Shown here piece by piece: positions 8,307-15,753 of a DNA stretch of 19,094 bases. How positions within the stretch are numbered: position 1 is the stretch's first letter; every line of letters starts with the position of its first letter. Source of the DNA: Pseudomonadota bacterium (GTDB taxonomy: Bacteria; Pseudomonadota; Alphaproteobacteria; Acetobacterales; Acetobacteraceae); assembly GCA_021829055.1 (NCBI GenBank), contig JAJZCS010000011.1, forward strand, positions 1 to 19,094, written 5' to 3'. The notes below the pieces were generated by a model. That model made no database searches. It worked only from the letters and a program-made list of their open reading frames with translations, and was not told the DNA's origin. The position numbers and the translations under genes are program-made.

Positions 8307-9542
8307 TTGATCAAGCTGCAACCGGTTCGCGGAACTCAGGACCTAATCGGCGTTGAAGCGCTCCGCCACCGCCGGGTTATCGAGACAGCGCGCCGAATCA
8401 CTTCCCTCTACGGCGCGACAGAATGGATTACGCCAATGTTCGAGGCAACAGCAGTGTTTTCCCGCACGCTTGGCGATACCTCGGATGTCGTGACCAAGGA
8501 GATGTATTCGTTCGAAGACCGGGGCGGCGAGAGCATTACGCTTCGTCCGGAAGGAACGGCGGGGATATGTCGTGCTCTGGTTACAAACGGGTTAACACAA
8601 AGTTTGCCGCAGAAGGTCTTTTATGCCGGGGCGATGTTTCGCTTCGAAAGACCACAGAAGGGACGATACCGCCAGTTTCATCAGATCGGTCTGGAAATTT
8701 TGGGGGCGGACACCGCAGTGGCTGATGCCGAGGCAATTGCCTGTGGGGGGCACGTGCTTCATGCCCTCGGTATCGACCGAGGAGTGGAACTCAATATCAA
8801 CACATTGGGAGATTCGGAAAGCCGCGATGCATACCGTACCGCTCTTGTCAATTTTTTCTCGGTGTATGCCGACAAGTTGTCAGCCGACAGCAAGTTACGA
8901 CTTCAGAAAAATCCCCTGCGGATTCTCGACTCGAAGGATGAGGACGACTTGGCTCTGGTGGCACGGGCCCCAACGATTCACGAGTATCTTACCATTCAGG
9001 CGCGCGACTTTTACGCGACGTTGAAAGCCAGGCTTGTCGATCTTGACGTCGCTTTTGTTGAAAACCCGAGAATTGTGCGAGGGCTGGATTATTACAATCA
9101 CAGCGCTTTTGAGTTTGTTACCACCAGGCTTGGAGCGCAGGGAACGATTCTCGCGGGTGGTCGTTACGACATGCTTGTGGAATTGATGGGTGGGCCGAAG
9201 GTTCCAGGGATTGGATGGGCTGCGGGAATCGAAAGACTGTCCATGCTGATTGACGAGCCGGTAAGGCCGCGTTCACCGGTAGCGGTCATTCCGATGCAGG
9301 ATACGCTGGAATCGTTGGCCTGCTCTGTTCTGCGAGACCTCCGTGCAGTGAGCATTCCTGCCGAGATGGCATACCGTGGCAACGCAAAACGAAGACTGGA
9401 GCGCGCCAATAAGTCCGAAGCGGCGTTTGCGATCCTGATTGGTGCGGATGAGGCCTCGCGTGGTGCTGTAGCGCTGAAGAATCTCGCCGACGGGACCCAG
9501 CGCGAGGTTCAGATCTCCGATTTGCCCGATGTTCTACAATGA
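8307..9542 (+). CDS. hisS: Histidyl-tRNA synthetase
   Basis: Class II aminoacyl-tRNA synthetase charging tRNA-His (411 aa). Motif 2 is [16 protein letters not shown] (residues 111-126). The histidine-specific motifs are [13 protein letters not shown] and [15 protein letters not shown]. The C-terminal anticodon-binding domain contains [20 protein letters not shown]. The start is TTG at 8307, with GAGG ten bases upstream. The ATG at 8297 is out of frame, and the protein's conserved N-terminus ([11 protein letters not shown]) begins right at the TTG. The stop overlaps the prfA start as ATGA, indicating coupling. Motif 2 looks like the standard bacterial form rather than a divergent alphaproteobacterial HisRS. 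Confidence 0.96.
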   Translation: MIKLQPVRGTQDLIGVEALRHRRVIETARRITSLYGATEWITPMFEATAVFSRTLGDTSDVVTKEMYSFEDRGGESITLRPEGTAGICRALVTNGLTQSLPQKVFYAGAMFRFERPQKGRYRQFHQIGLEILGADTAVADAEAIACGGHVLHALGIDRGVELNINTLGDSESRDAYRTALVNFFSVYADKLSADSKLRLQKNPLRILDSKDEDDLALVARAPTIHEYLTIQARDFYATLKARLVDLDVAFVENPRIVRGLDYYNHSAFEFVTTRLGAQGTILAGGRYDMLVELMGGPKVPGIGWAAGIERLSMLIDEPVRPRSPVAVIPMQDTLESLACSVLRDLRAVSIPAEMAYRGNAKRRLERANKSEAAFAILIGADEASRGAVALKNLADGTQREVQISDLPDVLQ

Positions 9543-10597
9543 ATTTGAAAGGTAAGCTCGACCGCATTGCGACGCGCGCTTCCGAACTGCGTGCCATGCT
9601 AGCCTCGGGTCTACAAGGGGATGCCTTTATCTCGGCTTCACGCGAGCTCGCTGAGATCAAGCCGGTGGAGGAGCGCGTCAACGCTCTTCGCGCAGCTGAA
9701 CGCGCGCGACTCGAAGCGGAGATTGCCCGGGCCGACCCTGAACTGCGCGAACTTGCTGACGCCGAGCTTTTGGCTCTCCACGAATTGATCCCTGCACTTG
9801 AACACGAGATTCGCCTTGCGCTCCTGCCAAAAGATGAGGCTGACGAACTGCCAGCCATACTGGAGATCCGGCCCGCTGCGGGGGGTGACGAAGCCGCACT
9901 GTTCGCCGCTCAGCTTTTTGCTGCGTACAAGCGCTATGCCGAGGCGCACGGCTGGCGCTTCGAAGTCCTGAATTACGCCGAGACCGAGCTGGGGGGGCTC
10001 AAGGAAGGGGTCGCAGAGATCGCGGGCACCTCCGTCTTTGCCAGGTTGAAATACGAAAGTGGCGTACACCGAGTCCAACGGATCCCTGCGACTGAGGCGC
10101 AAGGCCGCATTCATACGTCGACCGTTACGGTCGCAGTGCTTCCTGAAGCCAAGGATATCGATATCGATATTAACGAGAGTGATCTCAGGATTGATGTCTA
10201 TCGCGCTTCCGGTGCCGGAGGTCAGCACGTCAACAAAACCGAGAGTGCGGTCCGGATTACCCATCTCCCCACCGGCATCGTCGTTGCCATGCAGGAGGAA
10301 CGGAGCCAGCACAAGAACCGTGCCAAGGCGATGAAAGTCTTGCGTGCCCGCATCTTTGATGCTGAACGTACTCGTGCCGACGCCGGGCGTGCCGCTGACC
10401 GAAGGTCTCAGGTCGGGACAGGCGATCGCTCGGAGCGCATACGAACCTACAATTTTCCTCAGGGGCGGGTGACCGATCATCGCATCAATTTTACCCTCCA
10501 CAAGATTGATCGGGTAATGCTTGGCGAGTTCGGCGAAATCATCGATGCTCTGACCGCCCATGATCAGGCCGCCAAGCTTGCGGCCGCTCAGGGATGA
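9539..10597 (+). CDS. prfA: Peptide chain release factor 1
   Basis: Class I release factor (352 aa), recognising UAA and UAG in the ribosomal A site and triggering peptidyl-tRNA hydrolysis. The discriminator is PAT at residues 183-185 ([14 protein letters not shown]), the RF1-type P-x-T rather than RF2's SPF. The catalytic GGQ is at 227-229 in [18 protein letters not shown]. The N-terminal coiled region and the [16 protein letters not shown] segment are standard, and the length is typical. It overlaps hisS by 4 bp upstream and prmC by 4 bp downstream. The prmC product methylates the GGQ glutamine, so the pair is functionally linked. Confidence 0.98.
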   Translation: MNLKGKLDRIATRASELRAMLASGLQGDAFISASRELAEIKPVEERVNALRAAERARLEAEIARADPELRELADAELLALHELIPALEHEIRLALLPKDEADELPAILEIRPAAGGDEAALFAAQLFAAYKRYAEAHGWRFEVLNYAETELGGLKEGVAEIAGTSVFARLKYESGVHRVQRIPATEAQGRIHTSTVTVAVLPEAKDIDIDINESDLRIDVYRASGAGGQHVNKTESAVRITHLPTGIVVAMQEERSQHKNRAKAMKVLRARIFDAERTRADAGRAADRRSQVGTGDRSERIRTYNFPQGRVTDHRINFTLHKIDRVMLGEFGEIIDALTAHDQAAKLAAAQG

Positions 10598-11433
10598 TCC
10601 CGCTTTGCGAGGCGCTTGCACAAATTTCGACCCGGCTCAAAGCCGCTGGTATCGATGAGTCGCGTCGGGAGGCAAGGCTTTTGCTCGCGCAGGCGCTCGG
10701 CTGCCACGTCGACGATCTGCTTTTGCGCGATGTCGTTCCCGAACATGCAGCGCTTGATCTGGCGATACGTCGTGCAGCGCATGAACCCTTTGCGCTGATT
10801 GTTGGGCGAGCTGCATTTTGGACGCTCGATCTTGAGGTTTCGCCACTTACGCTGATTCCGCGCGCTGACAGTGAAACCTTGATCGAAGCTGTGCTAGCTC
10901 GGTTTACTCAACGTGATTCGGTCAGTCGCATTCTCGATCTTGGGACGGGTACCGGTGCATTGCTGCTTGCAGTGCTTGCTGAATTTCCACAGGCCATTGG
11001 CGTTGGCGTCGATCGGATCGAGCAAGTGGTAATGCTGGCAAGGCGCAACGCCGTGAGAAACCATTTGGCGGCACGGAGCCATTTTGTAGTCGGTGACTGG
11101 GCCGCAAGTCTCGGTACGGCCGGCTTTGACATAATCGTGACGAACCCGCCTTATATCGAGTCGGCGGCTATCGCCGAATTGATGCCCGAGGTTCGGTGTT
11201 TCGAGCCAGCTTCAGCGTTGGATGGCGGTGCAGACGGTTTGGATGCATATCGGGCGATTCTTCCCGTTCTCGGTCGAGTGCTTGCCCCGGGTGGCGCCGC
11301 ATTCATGGAAATAGGCTGTAGGCAGGCGGACCAGGTTACACATCTAGCGCGAGCTGCCGGATTTGAGGTCGAGCTGCGTCATGACATTGCAACGCTGCCT
11401 CGTGCTTTGATCATCACACCCACAAAATCCTGA
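10594..11433 (+). CDS. prmC: PrmC, release factor glutamine methyltransferase
   Basis: SAM-dependent methyltransferase (279 aa) that N5-methylates the glutamine of the GGQ motif in release factors. The N-terminal helical domain ends at [13 protein letters not shown], the usual release-factor docking segment. The Rossmann domain has [13 protein letters not shown] (115-127), an acidic VGVDR for SAM ribose, and the NPPY motif at residues 184-187 that orients the glutamine amide. The ATG overlaps the prfA stop (ATGA), the classic prfA-prmC coupling. Nothing unusual was seen. Confidence 0.96.
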   Translation: MIPLCEALAQISTRLKAAGIDESRREARLLLAQALGCHVDDLLLRDVVPEHAALDLAIRRAAHEPFALIVGRAAFWTLDLEVSPLTLIPRADSETLIEAVLARFTQRDSVSRILDLGTGTGALLLAVLAEFPQAIGVGVDRIEQVVMLARRNAVRNHLAARSHFVVGDWAASLGTAGFDIIVTNPPYIESAAIAELMPEVRCFEPASALDGGADGLDAYRAILPVLGRVLAPGGAAFMEIGCRQADQVTHLARAAGFEVELRHDIATLPRALIITPTKS

Positions 11434-11716
11434 ATCAAAAAGAATTTGGCGCCGCGGCGAAACTGGGCTATATGATTCGCAACCGGTCGCGATTCGCAAT
11501 AGCCGTTGTAACTCGCGACGATTGCTCCTTCTAGCCAACGCGTAAGGTCGACGTTGTTGTCGTCGGCGTGGTTCGAACGAGTGGACGCCGAAATCACTGT
11601 GCCAAGTTGGATTCAGGATTGAATCCGGTCGCGGATGATCGGCGCGGGAGCAAAAGGTCGGGTCATGCCGATTCTGGTCTTCCGCTATTGTACTCACATC
11701 AGGATGATTGGATTCA
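11434..11716. other. prmC to DUF4167 intergenic region with short repeats
   Basis: This 283-bp gap has no convincing gene. It holds a hairpin at 11609-11626 (7-bp stem GGATTCA/TGAATCC, loop GGAT). It also holds two direct repeats: GATTCGCAA at 11474 and 11491, and TTGGATTCA at 11607 and again at 11708, directly before the DUF4167 start. The first repeat arm of the hairpin therefore recurs at the start site. A promoter for the DUF4167 gene probably lies here, but I could not place a -35/-10 pair. Confidence 0.35.
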
Positions 11717-12178
11717 ATGAACATCAAACGTATGCGCGGGCGCAGCAACCGAAGTGGCGGTGGAGGCGGCGGTTTCCGTAGCTATCAGAGTGGTACCCCG
11801 CTCAATCGAAACCACGTGTTCGATAGCAGCGGGCCGGAACAGCGGGTTCGTGGTACGGCGCAACAGCTCTATGATAAATACCAACAGCTTGGTCGCGATG
11901 CGTCCAGTGCCGGTGATCGTGTTCTGGCAGAAAGCTACTTCCAGTACGCCGAGCATTATTTCCGCATCACGCTAGCGATGAACCAGGCTCAAGGCACGCA
12001 TGGTGGGCAGAGCGGGCAATATCAGAGTAACGGTCAGAGCTACCGTGCACGCGAGACGAGTGACGACATAGAGGCAGAAATCAGCAGCGCCCAAGCTTCC
12101 CCGAGTCCGGGATCGGGCGATCAGCCAGCTGTGGAAACGCGGGAAATCCCTATAGCGGCCACCCCGCCAGAGATTTAA
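11717..12178 (+). CDS. DUF4167 domain protein
   Basis: Small basic protein (153 aa) of a family found mainly in alphaproteobacteria. The DUF4167 signature is clear: an N-terminal Arg/Gly-rich stretch (KRMRGRSNRSGGGGGGFR), then LNRNHVFDSSGPEQRVRGTA, QQLYDKYQQLGRDA and SYFQYAEHYFRI. The basic Gly/Arg head suggests nucleic-acid, perhaps RNA, binding, but the family's role is not established. The C-terminal half is Gln/Ser/Pro-rich and looks disordered. An in-frame TTG lies three codons upstream. I prefer the ATG at 11717, where the conserved MNIKRMRG begins. It follows prmC after a 283-bp gap and may have its own promoter. Confidence 0.85.
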   Translation: MNIKRMRGRSNRSGGGGGGFRSYQSGTPLNRNHVFDSSGPEQRVRGTAQQLYDKYQQLGRDASSAGDRVLAESYFQYAEHYFRITLAMNQAQGTHGGQSGQYQSNGQSYRARETSDDIEAEISSAQASPSPGSGDQPAVETREIPIAATPPEI

Positions 12179-12191
12179 TGCTTACGCCGTC

Positions 12192-12875
12192 CTATTCACG
12201 CCGCAATATTCGGTCGTTAACGAAACGGGCCATTGAACGGGATTGAAAGCGCTCGCGGAGTAAGGTTTCATCATAATCTTCGGCGACCCAGGCGAGGAAT
12301 GGTCTGCGGCCTTCCGCTTCACGCGCGTAAGTCTTGAGGAATTCGTCTAGAATTCCTGTGCTGGATTGCTTGATATGGCCGAAACGCCAGCTCAGCTGGC
12401 GTTGAGCCTCAACCGACGAGCCGCCTTCAATGAGGATGAAAAGTGCAGCCGCAATCCCGGCGCGGTCGGCACCCGACTTGCAGTGGATTAGAGCTGGCCG
12501 CGTCATCGTGCGATAAATGTCCGCTAGGCGCAGAATCCGTGCCCGTTGGGGGGCTCCACGCGATTCCACCGGCATATCGACGAAATCCAGATGGAGCAGG
12601 GCTGCCGCCTCCCGGGAGAGAGCATCCGATCCGTTTCTGCATTGACCGCGAAGATTGATCAGCGTTCTCAGTCCAACCCTGCGAGCGAATCGATCAAGGT
12701 GGAATGGCAATGGATGATTGGCGCGGTACAATACCCCTGGCGCAACTGCGGCGAAATTGGTCCATGCGAGGCGAAACACCGCGTGGTCAACGAACAACGC
12801 GTCAATCCAGGCATTGCGTCGCCCGGCCGGTGTGGTCAGATCGCCCCTGTAGATTGTGTCCATGCGCAATCCCAC
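12192..12875 (-). CDS. Tyrosine/dual-specificity protein phosphatase-like protein
   Basis: Cysteine-based phosphatase (227 aa) with the CX5R loop HCKSGADRAG: nucleophile C132 and arginine R138. Upstream features, VLYRANHPLPFHLDRF and GLRTLINLRGQ, match the small bacterial tyrosine/dual-specificity phosphatases (Siw14/DUF442-like). The substrate may be a phosphoprotein or an inositol or other small phosphate; sequence does not decide it. The start is uncertain: a GTG at 12873-12875 gives MGLRMDTIYRG and an ATG four codons later gives MDTIYRG. Neither has a strong ribosome binding site. It lies about 100 bp downstream of hemF on the same strand and converges on the DUF4167 gene with only 13 bp between them. 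Confidence 0.8.
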   Translation of the reverse strand: MGLRMDTIYRGDLTTPAGRRNAWIDALFVDHAVFRLAWTNFAAVAPGVLYRANHPLPFHLDRFARRVGLRTLINLRGQCRNGSDALSREAAALLHLDFVDMPVESRGAPQRARILRLADIYRTMTRPALIHCKSGADRAGIAAALFILIEGGSSVEAQRQLSWRFGHIKQSSTGILDEFLKTYAREAEGRRPFLAWVAEDYDETLLRERFQSRSMARFVNDRILRRE

Positions 12876-12977
12876 AACGTCATTGAATCTTAGGAACTCG
12901 CCAGGCGCCTTAGCAAGGCCGCGAGCACGTTCTTAAAAACCCCTGAGGCGGATTTACCCAATAACGCATGACATTCT

Positions 12978-13862
12978 CTAAGGCCACTTAACCTCGGGTG
13001 GCAGGCTCATCAAAATCGCTTCAACGTTGCCTCCGGTTTTCAGGCCAAATATGGTGCCGCGATCATAAAGGAGATTGAACTCAACGTAACGTCCTCGGCG
13101 GATCAGCTGAGCCTCGCGTTCCGCTTCGGTCCAGCGCTCGTTCATGCGCCGCCGTACAATCGCGGGATAGGATTCAAGAAAGGCGAGGCCGATATCGCGG
13201 GTGAAGGCAAAATCATCTATCACGTCTCCGGAGTCGAGATAATCAAAAAAAATCCCGCCAGCCCCGCGCGTTTCGTCGCGGTGCGGAAGAAAAAAATAGT
13301 TGTCACACCATTTTCTGTACTTCTCGTAATAATTTGGATGGTGCGCATCGCAGGCGCGCCGATAGGCGGCGTGGAAGGCTGCAGCATCTTCGCAAGCTGC
13401 TTCCGTTCCTGGTTGCAAGGGGGTCAAGTCTCCGCCCCCACCAAACCAGCCCTTGGTCGTTACCAGCATCCGGGTATTCATATGTGCGGCGGGAACGTGG
13501 GGACTATGCATATGCGCCACCAAGCTGATCCCCGCAGCCCAAAAGTGCGGATCCTGCTCGGCTCCAGGAATTGTCTTGCTAAATTCAGGATCGAACGTCC
13601 CCCAGACCGTTGAAACATTGATGCCGACTTTTTCGAACACGCGGCCACGCATCACGGCGGTGACGCCTCCTCCTCCCGATTCCCGCGTCCAGGGGGAATA
13701 CACGAAGCGGCCCGGCGTTTTGTGGCACAATTGACCATCATAATCTTGCTCGATTGCTTCGAAGGCCGCGCCGATACGATCACGCAGCTCCTCGAACCAT
13801 CCTTTTGCATCGGCTTTGAGCGACTCATGCTTGGGCCGAGCAGGTGTTACCGGGAGGTTCAT
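12978..13862 (-). CDS. hemF: HemF, oxygen-dependent coproporphyrinogen III oxidase
   Basis: Aerobic coproporphyrinogen III oxidase (294 aa). It decarboxylates two propionates to vinyls to form protoporphyrinogen IX in heme synthesis, using O2. Family blocks are [78 protein letters not shown] and [22 protein letters not shown]. Length is standard and nothing is missing. It diverges from the petABC operon, whose products need heme. A TATATA lies on the coding strand about 8 bases before the ATG, so transcription could begin very close to the start codon. I found no good -35 to go with it. Confidence 0.97.
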   Translation of the reverse strand: MNLPVTPARPKHESLKADAKGWFEELRDRIGAAFEAIEQDYDGQLCHKTPGRFVYSPWTRESGGGGVTAVMRGRVFEKVGINVSTVWGTFDPEFSKTIPGAEQDPHFWAAGISLVAHMHSPHVPAAHMNTRMLVTTKGWFGGGGDLTPLQPGTEAACEDAAAFHAAYRRACDAHHPNYYEKYRKWCDNYFFLPHRDETRGAGGIFFDYLDSGDVIDDFAFTRDIGLAFLESYPAIVRRRMNERWTEAEREAQLIRRGRYVEFNLLYDRGTIFGLKTGGNVEAILMSLPPEVKWP

Positions 13863-14023
13863 TGCAGCGCTATATACTCAGGTTGGGTCTCGTCTCCCAG
13901 CCCTTCATGCAGCAGCGTCGGATGCGTTTCCCGATTCTGACGGGGTTGAAGTTTTTCGACATTGGGGCCATCGGGTGCTCGAGGAAAAGTGAACGCCGTA
14001 GTGGGAGGAGGTGCAGAACAGTG
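13863..14023. promoter_or_regulatory. hemF/petA divergent intergenic region
   Basis: This 161-bp segment lies between the divergent starts of hemF and petA and should carry promoters for a heme-synthesis gene and a heme-protein operon. The petA end has a strong GGGAGGAGG ribosome binding site at about 14003-14012. The hemF end has TATATA close to its start. No confident full promoter or operator dyad was identified by eye. Confidence 0.35.
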
Positions 14024-14554
14024 ATGGATAAGGCGGAAATCGCGCATGATCACGGGGGCGAGGCTGCAACCATGAATTTTTCCACGATCCTTATGGTTGC
14101 CATGGCCGCGGTAGCCACCGGAGCGCTGGCGTATATTTTTGGGGCGGCTCTCGGGCCTGATCCAAACGCGAGGGCGGAGACACACATCGCCGTTGAGCTC
14201 GGTAGCGTGAAGCAGGGCGAGACTGACGTGGTGACCTGGAAAGATAATCCGGTGATCATTCGCCACCTCACAAAGCAACAGATGAGCCAGCTCCAGGCCA
14301 TCCCCACACGAAGCTTGCAACAGCCTGTTTCGCTGGCAACGCGCATTACGCCGGGCCTGCCGAACGTCATCGTTGTGGTTGCTGTTGATCCAGCCAGCGG
14401 CTGCGAAGTTGTGGCGACGCCGGATGGTTTCGACGATCCTTGCAATGGCGCAAGATACGACGCAGCCGGGCGTGCCTTAAACGCTGCTGCAGCACGCAAT
14501 CTGACGATCCCGCCGTACCGGTTCGCGGATCGGAACACGATCGTATTGGGCTAA
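14024..14554 (+). CDS. petA: Clusterless Rieske-type bc1 subunit (PetA homologue)
   Basis: Homologue (176 aa) of the Rieske subunit of cytochrome bc1. One N-terminal transmembrane helix (about residues 19-43) leads to a periplasmic domain. VTWKDNPVIIRHLT and YDAAGRALN...NLTIPPYRF align with the family. The [2Fe-2S] boxes are altered: CTHLGC reads DPASGC (122-127) and CPCHGS reads DPCNGA (138-143). All four ligands are replaced (C to D, H to A, C to D, H to N), yet both disulfide cysteines, C127 and C140, remain. The GPAP Pro loop and the N-terminal twin-arginine Tat motif are absent. The frame is intact. ATG 14024 follows a strong ribosome binding site, and an in-frame GTG lies just upstream at 14021. 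It is 4 bp from petB. It cannot bind a Rieske cluster in the known way and may be structural or repurposed. Confidence 0.85.
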   Translation: MDKAEIAHDHGGEAATMNFSTILMVAMAAVATGALAYIFGAALGPDPNARAETHIAVELGSVKQGETDVVTWKDNPVIIRHLTKQQMSQLQAIPTRSLQQPVSLATRITPGLPNVIVVVAVDPASGCEVVATPDGFDDPCNGARYDAAGRALNAAAARNLTIPPYRFADRNTIVLG

Positions 14555-14558
14555 AGTC

Positions 14559-15752
14559 ATGAAAAAAGCATTCGCCAGCAAGGAGTCGGACGCCACGCCG
14601 GCTTTGCCAGGCCAACGAGAGTCCGTGTGCCCATTCGTTAATAGGTGGCGGTCCTCCGCTTCAGCCCCGCTTTCCGCTGGCCTCTTCGGCGTGATGGAAG
14701 CGTTGATCTGGGTAGCCGTGCTTGTCCTCGCAATTTCAGGCGTATGGCTCGGCTTCTTCTACCGTCCCGGGATCCCGTCAGCCTTCAACTCCCTGCAATA
14801 CATCATGCGCGACGTCAATTTCGGCTGGCTAATCCGGGATCTGCACGGCGCCAGTACCACCATGTTGTTTGGTCTGGTGTATTTGCAGATTTTTTACGGA
14901 ATCAGTCGCGGCGCCCATCGTGGCCCGCGGGCCTTTGCCTGGATTCTTGTTGTGCTTCGTCTCGTTGCTTTTGTGGCGGTAGCGTATTTTGGCTTTGCCA
15001 CGGTTGGCGGCGCTGCCAGCCTCGGTTCACTGCCGAGCGTGGCGCAGCACCTTGCGGCGCTTCCGATTATCGGTCCGGGTTTGGCAACGGCGCTGCGCGG
15101 TGGCTATTCAGTGGGCATGACAACGTTATCGCGAGTCGCTATGGCTCATATAGCGATCGGGTTTTTGCTCGTTGTTGTCGCGGTTTTTACCATGACGGTC
15201 CGTCACGTGTCGCGGGGTGGCGACAAAAGTAGGCGCGAGGATTTGGCTCTCCAGAGAGCCCATTATAATCGAAACCTGTTCAGCGGTGTGATCCTGTTAG
15301 CCTTTGCCTGTGTGGCGTTGATCACCTTCGCGCCTGGGCTTGGCTCTACAAGACTAAACGCAATCCCGCCAGATCCGCTGGCCATACCACTACAAGTCAC
15401 GTTGCCATGGTATCTTCTCGTTTTTCAAGGATTGGCTGGAGCCGCGCAGAGTGTTCACGGTGGCGCTTACCTGGTTATAGGGAGTTTGTTGTTGCTAGGC
15501 GCAATGCCCTGGCTCGACCTTAGACGTGAGCAGTCCGTTAAGGCGGGCCCGGTGTTCCGATTTTTCGTGTGGCTGTTTGGACTTGATTTTATTGTTCTGT
15601 CAGTCGCTGCCGCAGAGCCTGCCCACCGTTTTTCGCCCATCATCGTAGATTTAGCCACGTTGTACTGGTTTGCTTTTCTCGTCGTGATAACGCCTGTTGT
15701 CACACTGCTGGAAGGCAACCGCGCCAAAGGCGATGGCCGCTTGGAGCAATAA
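14559..15752 (+). CDS. petB: Divergent cytochrome b, heme bH ligands and PEWY lost
   Basis: Full-length cytochrome b homologue (397 aa) with eight apparent transmembrane helices. Strong landmarks include FNSLQYIMRDVNFGWLIRDLH, RGGYSVGMTTLSR, MPWLDLRR and FFVWLFGLDF. Histidines H96 and H197 match the heme bL ligands (R. capsulatus 97 and 198). The bH positions, 14 residues after each, are Q110 and T211 instead of histidine. PEWY reads LPWY (282-285), so the Qo glutamate is gone. The GYVLPWGQMSFWG helix reads instead FGFATVGGAASLG. The Qi histidine is kept (H216), but the K-D pair appears as R238-N239. The frame is intact. It is predicted to bind one b heme at most and to be unable to run a Q cycle. 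It starts 4 bp after petA, with probable coupling. Confidence 0.88.
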   Translation: MKKAFASKESDATPALPGQRESVCPFVNRWRSSASAPLSAGLFGVMEALIWVAVLVLAISGVWLGFFYRPGIPSAFNSLQYIMRDVNFGWLIRDLHGASTTMLFGLVYLQIFYGISRGAHRGPRAFAWILVVLRLVAFVAVAYFGFATVGGAASLGSLPSVAQHLAALPIIGPGLATALRGGYSVGMTTLSRVAMAHIAIGFLLVVVAVFTMTVRHVSRGGDKSRREDLALQRAHYNRNLFSGVILLAFACVALITFAPGLGSTRLNAIPPDPLAIPLQVTLPWYLLVFQGLAGAAQSVHGGAYLVIGSLLLLGAMPWLDLRREQSVKAGPVFRFFVWLFGLDFIVLSVAAAEPAHRFSPIIVDLATLYWFAFLVVITPVVTLLEGNRAKGDGRLEQ

Positions 15753-15753
15753 G

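Noticed and set aside
10155..10172. Tandem GATATC repeats in prfA
   Set aside because: Explained by the acidic Asp-Ile run encoded there. This is a normal position for such residues in RF1.
12876..12977. Terminator between hemF and the phosphatase gene
   Set aside because: On the minus strand a short TTTTT follows a CCGCCTCAGGGG stretch, but the bases do not pair into a convincing stem.
13844..14023. Extending petA 60 codons upstream in the open frame
   Set aside because: The upstream residues do not resemble Rieske N-termini and overlap the hemF start region. The strong GGGAGGAGG sits just before 14024, which fits the shorter protein.
14559..15752. petB as a sequencing or frameshift artefact
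   Set aside because: The frame is open over all 397 codons, helices and bL ligands align without gaps, and the odd residues fall at cofactor sites in agreement with independent changes in petA.
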